A stretch of DNA of 64,000 nucleotides, taken from the NCBI GenBank assembly GCA_016720075.1, contig JADJXW010000001.1:664206-728205 (forward strand), written 5' to 3'. The notes under the pieces are model-generated. The model was not told where the DNA came from. It searched no databases and worked only from the letters and a program-made list of their open reading frames with translations. This stretch comes from Pseudomonadota bacterium (GTDB lineage: Bacteria; Pseudomonadota; Gammaproteobacteria; Steroidobacterales; Steroidobacteraceae). This document shows positions 52,773-61,648 of this stretch, one piece after another. Position 1 is the first letter of the stretch, and each line of letters opens with the position of its first letter. The position numbers and the translations under genes were made by a program.

Positions 52773-54224
52773 ATGTTGCCGATCGTAGCGCTGGTGGGTC
52801 GGCCCAACGTCGGCAAGTCCACGCTGTTCAATACCCTCACGGGCACCCGCGACGCGCTGGTTGCCGACGTGCCCGGGGTCACGCGTGACCGCCAGTATGG
52901 CTACGCGCGCGGCGGCGACATGCCCTGCGTCGTGGTCGACACCGGCGGGCTGATCGCCAAGCCCAGCTCCACGGTCGAGCAGCAGATGCGCGTGCAGACC
53001 GAGCGGGCCATCGAGGAAGCCGACCGCCTGGTGCTGGTGGTCGATGGCCGCGCCGGCCTCACCACCGAAGACATCGCAGTGGCCAAGCTGCTGCACCGCT
53101 CGGGCAAGCCGGTGGTGCTGGCCATCAACAAGGCCGAGGGGCTTGATGCCGGCGTGGTCGCGGCGGAATTCCACCGCCTGGGCCTGGGCACCACCTATGC
53201 GATTTCCGCCGCGAACAGCCAGGGTTGCCAAGCGCTGCTTGATGCCGCTCTGGCCGGTCTCGAGGCAACGGAAGTCGCGGCCGAGGAAAACGACGATTCC
53301 ATCCGCATCGCCGTCATCGGTCGTCCCAACGTGGGCAAGTCCACGCTGGTGAACCGGCTCATCGGCGAGGAGCGCGTGATCGCCACCGACATCGCAGGCA
53401 CCACGCGCGACTCGATCTTCGTGCCCTTCGAGCGCGATGGCCGCAAGTTCACGCTGATCGACACCGCTGGCGTGCGTCGCCGCGCGCGGGTCACCGACGC
53501 CGTTGAGCGTGCGAGCGTAGCCAGGAGCCTGCAGGCCATCGAGGCCGCGCATGTGGTGGTGCTGGTGCTCGACGCCCACGAGGGCATCGCCGAGCAGGAT
53601 GCCTCCGTGCTGGGCCTGGCGCTGCAGCGGGGCAGGGCGCTGCTGCTGGCCATCAACAAGTGGGATGGCATTCCGATGGACCAGCGCGAGGCCGTGCGCA
53701 GCGGCATCGCGCTCAGGCTGGATTTCGTGCCCTTCGCGCCGCAGCTGTTCATCTCCGCGCGGCACGGCACCGGCGTGGGCGAGCTGGCTACCGCCGCGGT
53801 GCGCGCCTATGACGCGGCGATGCGCGACATGCGCACGCCGCAGCTCACGCGCGTGCTGGAAAAAGCCCTGGAGGCCCACCAGCCGCCGCTCGTGAAAGGC
53901 CGGCGCATCAAGCTGCGCTACGCGCACCAGGGCGGCCGCAATCCGCCCCGCATCGTGATCCACGGCAACCAGACCGAAGCCACGCCCGACGCCTACCGGC
54001 GCTACCTGTCCAACACCTTCCGCCAGGCCTTCGACCTGTACGCCTGCCCTGTGGTGCTGGAACTGCGCGGCGACGCCAATCCCTTCCAGCGCCGCGAGAA
54101 GCGCGAAGCCGTCGCCCGCAAGGACGACGCGAAGAAGAAAGGCGGGCAGAAGAATGCCGCGCGCCGCGCCCCGCGAAAGAAAGTGGCTTCAGGCAAGGCG
54201 AACCCGAAGCGTCCGCGGCGGTAA
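52773..54224 (+). CDS. der: GTPase Der (EngA)
   Basis: 483 residues. Two tandem G domains: G1 GRPNVGKSTLFNTL near residue 9 and GRPNVGKSTLVNRL near 185, each with DTGG/DTAG switch II and NKAE/NKWD base-recognition motifs. The KH-like C-terminal domain includes PPLVKGRRIKLRYAHQGG. Der is needed for 50S ribosome maturation. The last 40 residues are very basic (KDDAKKKGGQKNAARRAPRK), longer than usual. Confidence 0.97.
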   Translation: MLPIVALVGRPNVGKSTLFNTLTGTRDALVADVPGVTRDRQYGYARGGDMPCVVVDTGGLIAKPSSTVEQQMRVQTERAIEEADRLVLVVDGRAGLTTEDIAVAKLLHRSGKPVVLAINKAEGLDAGVVAAEFHRLGLGTTYAISAANSQGCQALLDAALAGLEATEVAAEENDDSIRIAVIGRPNVGKSTLVNRLIGEERVIATDIAGTTRDSIFVPFERDGRKFTLIDTAGVRRRARVTDAVERASVARSLQAIEAAHVVVLVLDAHEGIAEQDASVLGLALQRGRALLLAINKWDGIPMDQREAVRSGIALRLDFVPFAPQLFISARHGTGVGELATAAVRAYDAAMRDMRTPQLTRVLEKALEAHQPPLVKGRRIKLRYAHQGGRNPPRIVIHGNQTEATPDAYRRYLSNTFRQAFDLYACPVVLELRGDANPFQRREKREAVARKDDAKKKGGQKNAARRAPRKKVASGKANPKRPRR

Positions 54225-54229
54225 AGCCC

Positions 54230-55048
54230 CTAGGGTTGGGGCAGGAACAGGCCCGGGTCGACAGAGGCGCCGTTGAGCAGCACGCCGAAGTGCAGGTGCG
54301 GGCCGGTGACCCGGCCAGTGGCGCCCACCTTGCCGATCTGCTGCCCCGCCTTCACCGCGTCGCCTGCCTTCACGTCGAAGGCCGACAGGTGGCAGTACAT
54401 CGTGATGAAACCCTGGCCGTGGTCGATCAGCACGTTGTTGCCGTTGAAGAAGTAATTCCCCACGTCCACCACCGTGCCGTCAGCGGGCGCGCGGATCGGG
54501 GTGCCGGTTCCCGCGGCGATGTCCATGCCGGAATGCGGATTGCGCGCCTGGCCGTTGAACACACGGCGCGAGCCGAAGGTGTTCTGGCGCACGCCGGGGG
54601 TCGGCACCTGCAGCGCCAGGGTGGCAGGGATGGCTGCGCTGTAGGACTGGTAGACCGACCGCAGGCGCGCGGATTCCTTCTCCACGCGGGCGGCATCCTC
54701 GGGGGAAAGGTCCACCTGCCGCTGGGGCACGGTCAGCTTCTGCTCGCGGTACTTCTTGGGCAACACCGTGAAGGCAACGCTGCGCTTGCCCGTGCCTTCC
54801 CGGATCTCAAGCGCCTGTTCGCCAGGTTCCACTGCGAGCGCGATGCCGACGATGGCCTTGCGCCGCCCGGCCTCGACCACGGTGAGCACGCGCCGTTCGC
54901 CCAGGAACACCTGCGGCTCGGACACGGTGGCGGGACCGATGTCGACGATGGCCACGCCACCGGGGACAGCACTGGCGCGGGGCAGGGCGGCCATCGCCAA
55001 TTGCGGGACCATGAATGCCAGTAGCCACAGCATCAATGTCTTCAGCAT
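54230..55048 (-). CDS. M23-family murein metallopeptidase (LytM domain), exported
   Basis: 272 residues. A signal peptide (LMLWLLAFMVPQLAMAALPR) is followed by an N-terminal beta domain and a C-terminal LytM domain with zinc ligands NPHSGMDIAAGTGTPI, the YCHLSAFDVKAGDAVKAGQQ segment and GPHLHFG. It is predicted to cut peptidoglycan cross-links in the periplasm. A -10-like TAGACT (minus strand, 55072-55077) and AGGAGA precede the ATG. It is divergent from the TonB-dependent receptor. Confidence 0.93.
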   Translation of the reverse strand: MLKTLMLWLLAFMVPQLAMAALPRASAVPGGVAIVDIGPATVSEPQVFLGERRVLTVVEAGRRKAIVGIALAVEPGEQALEIREGTGKRSVAFTVLPKKYREQKLTVPQRQVDLSPEDAARVEKESARLRSVYQSYSAAIPATLALQVPTPGVRQNTFGSRRVFNGQARNPHSGMDIAAGTGTPIRAPADGTVVDVGNYFFNGNNVLIDHGQGFITMYCHLSAFDVKAGDAVKAGQQIGKVGATGRVTGPHLHFGVLLNGASVDPGLFLPQP

Positions 55049-55212
55049 TGCTCTCCTGCCCGCACCGGCTTAGTCTAATTGCACAACATTGTGGTTTCGG
55101 TGCAACGCCCATATTAGATAAATCGAGGGGGCGAGGTGCCGCAATTGGGGGGAGGCTGTGGCGCATTGCTGTCGCGGCCACCCAGGTTCTTGTCTCAAAC
55201 TGGGAGAAGCAG

Positions 55213-57675
55213 ATGCATTCGAAGTTGAATTCTGTATCCGTGGCAGTCGCCATGGCGCTGGCGCCCGCCGCCTGGGCCGCAGCGCCCGCGCAGGACACGC
55301 TGGACGAGGTCATCGTCACGGCGCAGTTCCGGCAGGAAAACCTGCAGGACACCCCGCTGGCCATCACGGCCGTGAGCGGCGATCAGCTCGAGAAGCAGGG
55401 TCTCAACAATGTCGAAGACCTGGGCCTGCTCGTGCCCAATGCCAGCATCCGCCCCCAGACCAGCTCCAGCGGCCCCGCGGCGGCCATCGGCATGCGCGGC
55501 GTGCTGACGGGTGAATTCATCTACACCACCGACCCCGGCGTCGGCGTGTACATCGACGACATCTACCACGGCACGCTCACCGGCGGCGCCATGGACCTGC
55601 TCGACCTCGAGCGCGTGGAAGTGCTGCGCGGCCCGCAGGGCACGCTGTTCGGCAAGAACACCGAGGGCGGCGCGATCCGACTCATCTCCAAGCAGGCCAA
55701 GGGCGACGACACGGGCAGCATCGAGGCCACTTATGGCACGTCGAACCGCCTCGATCTTCGGGGCACCTACGACTTCGCGCTGACCGAAAAGCTGTTCATG
55801 CGCATCACGGGTGTATCCAAGCGCATTGACGGCTACCAGGATGTGCTGGATTTTCCCTGCGAAATGCGTGCGCGAGGCACGCCGGCGCTGGCTGGCACGC
55901 TGCCTTCACTTGTGCCATCGAATCGGCAACAGGCCGGCAACTGCAAGATCGGTGAGCGCGGCGGATCGCATACCGACGGCGGCCGGGTGGCGCTGCGATA
56001 TCTGGCCAGCGATGACCTGGAGCTGAGCCTGGCGGCTGATTACACCGACTCCTTTGCGGACGGACAGCCCGACTCCAAGCTCACGCGGCATTCGGCCACG
56101 AACTTCTTCAACAACCTGTACAGCGAGAACACGATCTTCCCGCGGTACGGCGTGCGCTTCACGGCCGATGACCGTTTCCTCACGGGCAATCCATTCACCA
56201 CCTACGCCTACCCGGTGGATCCGGTGGGAGGCAAGGCCTTTCCGCCTGGCCAGTACACCACCGCCTGGGGTGGCCTCGGCAAGCTGCAGTACCGCATCAA
56301 CGACGGTCTGCGCCTCGACCTGATCGCCGGCTACCGCACCTACCAGAGTGACTGGATGGCTGACGGCGACCAGATGCCGATCGACCTGAACCACACCTAC
56401 AACCTGCAGGGACACGAGCAGACCACGCTCGAAGCGCGGCTGTCCGGCGAGGCCTTCGACAGCAAGCTGGAATGGACCGCTGGCGCCTATCGTTACGATG
56501 CCCGGTCAACGCTGGGCGGCTACGTGACGCTGCCGGCGTTTGCAGCGATCCTCCCGAACTTCAACGAGAACGATCGCTTCACCACGGAAAGCAACTCGGC
56601 CTTCGTGCATGGCATCTACCATTTCACGGAGGCGCTCTCGTTCACCGGCGGCCTGCGCTACACGGACGAGAAGAAGGTCTATGCCTTCGACCACAGCCCG
56701 TACCTGCTGGTCACGACGCCGCTGGGCTATGGCTCCAGCCACACTGACTGGAAGGCGGGCCTCGACTATCGCATCAACGAACAGGTGATGGTCTACGCCT
56801 CCGCAGCCACGGGCTTCCGCTCGGACGGCGCGCAGCCGCGCCCGTTCACGCCCGGCCAGCAGAAGGAGACGGTGCCCGCCGAGGAACTCACGTCGTACGA
56901 AATCGGCGCGAAAATGGATTTCCTCGATCGCAGGCTGCGCGTGAATTTCGCGGTGTTCCAGGACGACTACGATCCGCGCGTGGTGCTGTCGCCCGGGACG
57001 CAGTGCAATTTCCCCAGCAATCCGGAGCCGGGTCCGGTCTTCCGCGGGCTCACCGGCAGCACCTGCCCGGTCGGCACCGAAGTGGGAAGTTCGGCCAACC
57101 GCACGGGCTCCCCGTGGTTCGCCTATGCCAGCGCACCCGGCAAGGATCGCGGTGCGGAGCTGGAAATCACGGCCTCGCCGACGCAGGACTGGTCCATCAA
57201 CGCATCGATGGGCCTGTTCGATTTCAAGTCTGGCGCCCCGAAGACGGTTGCGAACTCCGCGGGACAGCAGATTCCCAACAACGTTTACGTGGATCCCAGC
57301 TTCAAGGTGCAGGCACCGTTCTCGGGTAGCCTCGGCATGCAGTACAAGCTCTCGGCCTTCGGGGGCAGCCTGACGCCGCGATTCGACTGGTTCTTCCAGG
57401 GCTATCGCAGCAATGGCACTGCCTACTTGCCCCAGCGTCCTGGCAGCGACAACAAGATCGGTGGCTACGGCGTCGTCAACGCGCGGGTCTCCTTCGTGCC
57501 CGAAAGTGGCAACTGGGAGATGGCGCTGTCGGCTGAGAACCTGTTCGACAAGTTCTATTGGTACCAGCTGGCCGCGGCGCGCAGCACGGTGGATGGATCC
57601 CTGACGGACAACCGTACGGGTTCGCCGGGCCGGCCGCGCGAGGTGGCGCTGACGTTCCGCCGGAACTTCAACTAG
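55213..57675 (+). CDS. TonB-dependent receptor
   Basis: 820 residues. A signal peptide (VSVAVAMALAPAAWAAAPAQ) leads to a TonB box (LDEVIVTAQ), a plug domain (IGMRGVLTGEFIYTTDPGVG; VEVLRGPQGTLFGKNTEGGA) and a 22-strand barrel ending EVALTFRRNFN. It imports a ligand across the outer membrane with TonB energy. The sequence style (DTPLAITAVSGDQLEKQG) is that of the large receptor group common in sphingomonads and steroid- or glycan-using gammaproteobacteria; the ligand is unknown. GGGAGAAG precedes the ATG. Confidence 0.94.
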   Translation: MHSKLNSVSVAVAMALAPAAWAAAPAQDTLDEVIVTAQFRQENLQDTPLAITAVSGDQLEKQGLNNVEDLGLLVPNASIRPQTSSSGPAAAIGMRGVLTGEFIYTTDPGVGVYIDDIYHGTLTGGAMDLLDLERVEVLRGPQGTLFGKNTEGGAIRLISKQAKGDDTGSIEATYGTSNRLDLRGTYDFALTEKLFMRITGVSKRIDGYQDVLDFPCEMRARGTPALAGTLPSLVPSNRQQAGNCKIGERGGSHTDGGRVALRYLASDDLELSLAADYTDSFADGQPDSKLTRHSATNFFNNLYSENTIFPRYGVRFTADDRFLTGNPFTTYAYPVDPVGGKAFPPGQYTTAWGGLGKLQYRINDGLRLDLIAGYRTYQSDWMADGDQMPIDLNHTYNLQGHEQTTLEARLSGEAFDSKLEWTAGAYRYDARSTLGGYVTLPAFAAILPNFNENDRFTTESNSAFVHGIYHFTEALSFTGGLRYTDEKKVYAFDHSPYLLVTTPLGYGSSHTDWKAGLDYRINEQVMVYASAATGFRSDGAQPRPFTPGQQKETVPAEELTSYEIGAKMDFLDRRLRVNFAVFQDDYDPRVVLSPGTQCNFPSNPEPGPVFRGLTGSTCPVGTEVGSSANRTGSPWFAYASAPGKDRGAELEITASPTQDWSINASMGLFDFKSGAPKTVANSAGQQIPNNVYVDPSFKVQAPFSGSLGMQYKLSAFGGSLTPRFDWFFQGYRSNGTAYLPQRPGSDNKIGGYGVVNARVSFVPESGNWEMALSAENLFDKFYWYQLAAARSTVDGSLTDNRTGSPGRPREVALTFRRNFN

Positions 57676-57702
57676 CCCTCCGGCCAGCTTCGCTGGTCTT
57701 CA

Positions 57703-57737
57703 CAGGGGCGCGGGCCGATGGCTCGCGCCCCTGTTTT
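57703..57737 (+). terminator. Intrinsic terminator of the TonB-dependent receptor gene
   Basis: A 14-bp stem with one mismatch (caggggcgcgggcc / ggctcgcgcccctg) and a 3-nt loop is followed by TTTTCTTT. It lies 27 bp after the receptor stop, and the next gene must start beyond it. Confidence 0.9.
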
Positions 57738-57747
57738 CTTTCGGCGT

Positions 57748-58146
57748 ATGCTTCTTCGCATGCGCCGCATGTTTTCCGCATTGTTGCCGCTCCTGCTGCT
57801 GTTTTCGCAGCTGGGGCAAGTCGCGGCTCAGGACCGTGCCCTTGTTCCTGAACCCATCGGCACATGGCGCGGTGAACTTGCGCAGGGCGAGGGCCAGGGC
57901 GCCAAGGCCCTGCAACTCGTGCTGCACATCCGCCAGGGTGCCGAAGACTACTCGGGCACGATCGATGGATTTGGGCCTGAACTGCGCAACCTGAAGCTCG
58001 AGAGCCTGGTGCTGGTCGAAGATGTGCTCAGCTTCCAGGTCCCGCAGGTTGAAGGTCGCTTTGCCGGCAACTTCTATGGCGATTCGCTGCGCGGCACCTG
58101 GACCCGCGGCGAAGAATCGTGGTCGCTTATCTTCTTTCGGGACTAG
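57748..58146 (+). CDS. Small exported protein of unknown function
   Basis: About 132 residues. A signal peptide (MFSALLPLLLLFSQLGQVAA) precedes a beta-rich domain with the repeated pattern IGTWRGELAQGEGQGAKALQ, YSGTIDGFGPELRNLKLESL and FAGNFYGDSLRGTWTRGEES, resembling small lipocalin-like or barrel-like secreted domains. I cannot name the family. The frame is open from 57718, but that lies within the terminator hairpin; starts at 57748, 57760 or 57769 are all possible. Its end overlaps xseA (convergent) by 20 bp. Confidence 0.7.
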   Translation: MLLRMRRMFSALLPLLLLFSQLGQVAAQDRALVPEPIGTWRGELAQGEGQGAKALQLVLHIRQGAEDYSGTIDGFGPELRNLKLESLVLVEDVLSFQVPQVEGRFAGNFYGDSLRGTWTRGEESWSLIFFRD

Positions 58147-59344
58147 TCTCGACCACCTGCGCGCGGATGCGTCCGCGCGCCACCCGCGCCTCGATCACAT
58201 CGCCGGGTTTCACCTGTGATTCATCCAGCAGCGCGTCGCCACCGGGGCCGGTGACGATGGCATAGCCTCGCTGCAGCGTGGCCAGCGGGCTGATGGCGTC
58301 GAGGTGGCGCTGCGCAAGTTGCAGCCTCTGCATCAGGCGCGTGCGCTGCGAATCCCAGGCGCGGCGCAGCCGCAGGTCCAGGTCATCCAGGCGCTGCACC
58401 TGCTGCTGCAGCCGGCTGCCGGGATGCGCGCGCTGCAGCCGTGCCAGCAGCTGCTCGTGCCGCTGCGCCGCATTGCGCAGCTGCCGCTGGGCGGCCTGCT
58501 GCAGGCGGCCTGCCAATCCCCGCACCGCCCCCAGCAGCGTGGCGCGGTCCGGCACCACGATTTCCGCCGCGCCCGATGGAGTGGGTGCGCGCACGTCGGC
58601 GGCGAAGTCCGCGATGGTGAAGTCGATTTCGTGCCCGATACCGGTGACCACGGGAATCGCCGCGCGGCGGATGGCGCGCGCCACGCGCTCGTCGTTGAAG
58701 CACCACAGGTCCTCGATGGATCCCCCGCCACGGGCGAGGATGATCACGTCGCAGTCGCCGCGCGCCGAAGCCGCATCCAGCGCCGCGACAATGGCCGGTG
58801 TGGCGGCGGCACCCTGCACGGGTGTCGCGAACACCAGCACCTCCGCGGGCGGGAAGCGGCGCGTCAGGATGTGCAGCACATCGCGCACGGCGGCGCCGGT
58901 ATGCGAAGTCACCACCGCGATGCGTCGGGGCATGGTGGGCAGCGGGCGTTTCAGTGCCGGATCGAACAGTCCCTCGGCCTGCAGGCGTGCCTTGAGCTTT
59001 TCGAATTCGCGCCGCAGCGCACCCTCGCCGGCATCCTCCATGGCTTCGGCGATGAGCTGGTAGTCGCCGCGCGGCTCGTAGAGGCTCACCTTGCCACGCA
59101 CCATCATCTGCTGGCCGTCGCGCGGCCGGAAACCCACCTGCGAATTGCGCGCCCGGAACATCGCGCAGCGGATCTGGGCGTCGCGGTCCTTCAGCGTGAA
59201 ATACCAATGGCCCGAGGCGGGGCAGGCGAAGTTGGATATTTCTCCCTCCACCCACAGCGCTGGCAACCCTGCCTCGAGCAGCATCCGGGCTTCGCTGTTC
59301 AGGCGCGCGACGGTGTAGATGTCGCGTTCGGCTTTCATGTTCAT
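58127..59344 (-). CDS. xseA: Exodeoxyribonuclease VII large subunit
   Basis: 405 residues. The OB-fold start (YTVARLNSEARMLLEAGLPA, LWVEGEISNF, GHWYFTLKDRDAQIRCAMFR) is followed by the catalytic part with AVVTSHTGAAVRDVLHIL, DVIILARGGGSIEDLWCFND and VTGIGHEIDFTIADFAADVR. Slightly shorter than E. coli XseA (456). With XseB it degrades single-stranded DNA; xseB is not in the window. Confidence 0.95.
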   Translation of the reverse strand: MNMKAERDIYTVARLNSEARMLLEAGLPALWVEGEISNFACPASGHWYFTLKDRDAQIRCAMFRARNSQVGFRPRDGQQMMVRGKVSLYEPRGDYQLIAEAMEDAGEGALRREFEKLKARLQAEGLFDPALKRPLPTMPRRIAVVTSHTGAAVRDVLHILTRRFPPAEVLVFATPVQGAAATPAIVAALDAASARGDCDVIILARGGGSIEDLWCFNDERVARAIRRAAIPVVTGIGHEIDFTIADFAADVRAPTPSGAAEIVVPDRATLLGAVRGLAGRLQQAAQRQLRNAAQRHEQLLARLQRAHPGSRLQQQVQRLDDLDLRLRRAWDSQRTRLMQRLQLAQRHLDAISPLATLQRGYAIVTGPGGDALLDESQVKPGDVIEARVARGRIRAQVVETSPERR

Positions 59345-59396
59345 GCCGCCATGTTAGTACAATGGCGCAAGGCCAAAATCACAACGAGATCGCCTG

Positions 59397-61633
59397 ATGC
59401 CCCATCCCCGGCTGCTGCTCGCGCTCGCGTTGCCTGCCGCGCTGACGGTTACCGCCAGCGCCGCGGAACTGGTGCGGCCCGAGCCGCCCCATGTGCACGC
59501 CACCCGGCTGTCACAGGCCCCCGTCATTGACGGCAAGCTCGATGAACCGCTCTGGAAGGACGCGGCGATCATCACCGACTTCACGCAGATCAAGCCAGGC
59601 GACGGCACGCCGGTCAGCGAGCGCACCGAGGTGCGCGTGGGCTACGACAAGGACAATCTCTACATCGGCGCCCACATGATCGACCGCCGCGGCCCCGACG
59701 CCATCACCGCCAGCGTGATGAAGCAGGGCTCGCGCCTGCCCGATGACGACCGGCTGGGCATCATCCTCGATCCCTTCGGCACGGGTCGTGGCGCCTATCG
59801 CTTCGAGGTGAACCTGAACGGCGTGCGCAACGACATGCTCTACCAGGGTGGTCAGCCGCAGGGCGAGTGGACCGTCATCTGGGAGGCTGCCGCATCGCTC
59901 ACCGAAGATGGCTGGAGCGCCGAGATCGCGCTGCCGTTCAAGACGCTGCCGTTCGATTCGAAAGTGGAGGCGTGGGGATTCAACATCTCGCGCGCCATCC
60001 GCGCACGGGCCGAGGAGGCTGTGTGGGTTTCGCGCAATCGCGCCTGGGGGCCGAGCATCACGGGCAGGCTCACCGGCATCAGGGACGTGGACCAGGGCAG
60101 GGGCCTCGACATCGTGCCTACGCTGGGCCTGCGTTCCATGCGCTATTACGCTGACGATCACACCGACAACGAAGCCAACCCCTCGCTCGACCTGTACTAC
60201 CGCCTCACGCCGTCCCTCAATGCTTCGCTGACGCTGAACACGGACTTCTCCGCCACCGACGCGGATGACCGCCAGGTGAACCTCACGCGCTTCAGCCTGT
60301 TCTTCCCCGAGAAGCGCGACTTCTTCCTGAAGGATGCCGACCTGTTCGACTTCGGACGCATCGGCGGGTCGGGTGAATTCAACAATTCGCCCCGATCCGG
60401 CACGCGCGCGGCGCGCGAAAGCGGCAGGCCTTTCTTCTCGCGCAAGCTGGGCCTGAGTCCGGCGGGTACCCCGGTGGACCTGGACTACGGCGGCAAGCTC
60501 AGTGGCCGGGTGGGTCGCTGGCGCATCGGCATGCTCACAGTTCGTCAGGATGACTACGTGCCCGCGACCGGCGCCACCCTCAATGCCTCCACCGTGGGAG
60601 TGGCCCGCATCGCGGCCGATGTGCTGTCCGAGAGCAGCGTGGGTTTCGTCGGCACTTTCGGCGATCCCGGCACCAATGGCAGCAACTCGCTCGTAGGCGC
60701 CGATTTCCTCTATCAGAACTCGCGTTTTCCCGGCGGGCGCACGCTCGAGGCCGAAGGCTGGATCCAGCAATCCGACAGCAGCGGGGCAGTGGGTGGCCAG
60801 GGTGCCTTTGGAATTGGCGCCCGGCTCATCGATACGGCCGGCTGGCGCTACGGGGCCTCCTTCAAGCAGATAGGGCGGGGGTTCCGCCCCGCGCTGGGGT
60901 TCATCAGCCGCGCCGGCATCCGCAGCGTCAATATGGATGGTGGATATACCAACCTCGTTCGTGGATCACTGGTGCAGTCGGTGTTCACCGGCCTGGACGC
61001 GGAACGCATCGAAGACGTGAACGGCACACTGCAGTCCCAGGCGCTGGCACTGCGACCCATCGAGATGGAATCCTCGCGCCGCGACGTGCTGAAGCTCTAC
61101 TACATGTTCAACACCGAAGTGCTGGCGGCGCCGTTCACCATTTTCAGCAACGTGAACAAGCGCGTGGTAATTCCCGTGGGCCGCTACGACTTCAACGACT
61201 ACGGCCTGGACTTCTCCACCGGCCAGCAGCGCCGCCTGGGTGCCCGCGTCAACTTCAGGCGTGGCGAATTCTACGACGGCAGGCGACTGGCGCTGGGCGG
61301 CGAGGTCAGCTGGAAGCAGTCGAAGCACTTCGCCATCCGCGGCTCGTACGATTTCAACGACATCACGCTGCCCGTCGGCAAGTTCTCCACGCGCATCGTT
61401 TCCGCGGGAGCCGACATCAACTTCAGTTCGCGCCTGTTCTGGACCAATCTGTTCCAGTACGACAATGTCTCCGAGGTCGCGGGCCTGCAAAGCCACCTGC
61501 ACTACATCCCGAAGGCAGGGCAGGAGTTCAACCTCATCATCAACAAGGCCAGCGAGGACCTGGACCGTGACGGGCAGTTCCGCTCCTCACCGCCGAATAC
61601 GGCGCGAGATTGAGCTACACGCTGCGGTTCTGA
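59397..61633 (+). CDS. CBM9-like / DUF5916 outer-membrane protein with a C-terminal frameshift
   Basis: A signal peptide (LLLALALPAALTVTASAAEL) is followed by a CBM9-like domain (PVIDGKLDEPLWKDAAIITD; VGYDKDNLYIGAHMIDR; FEVNLNGVRNDMLYQGGQPQ), then a DUF5916-type beta-barrel. The uninterrupted frame stops at 61613 with SSPPNTARD. One base further, the alternative frame reads TAEYGARLSYTLRF and stops at 61633. A barrel ending in aromatic Phe is the expected outer-membrane signature, so a base is probably missing at about 61585-61592. Restored length is about 745. Ligand unknown; polysaccharide binding is plausible from CBM9. A TACAAT hexamer lies 31 bp upstream. Confidence 0.85.
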
Positions 61634-61648
61634 CGGTAATACTGGGGC

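Noticed and set aside
51588..54224. Apparent BamB-Der fusion of 878 residues
   Set aside because: The BamB frame is lost after 52356, the rest of BamB is in another frame, and Der has its own ATG at 52773 with a normal N-terminus. It is a frameshift artefact.
54226..54242. Hairpin gcccc-tagggtt-ggggc between der and the M23 peptidase gene
   Set aside because: Only five base pairs and no T-tract; too weak to call a terminator.
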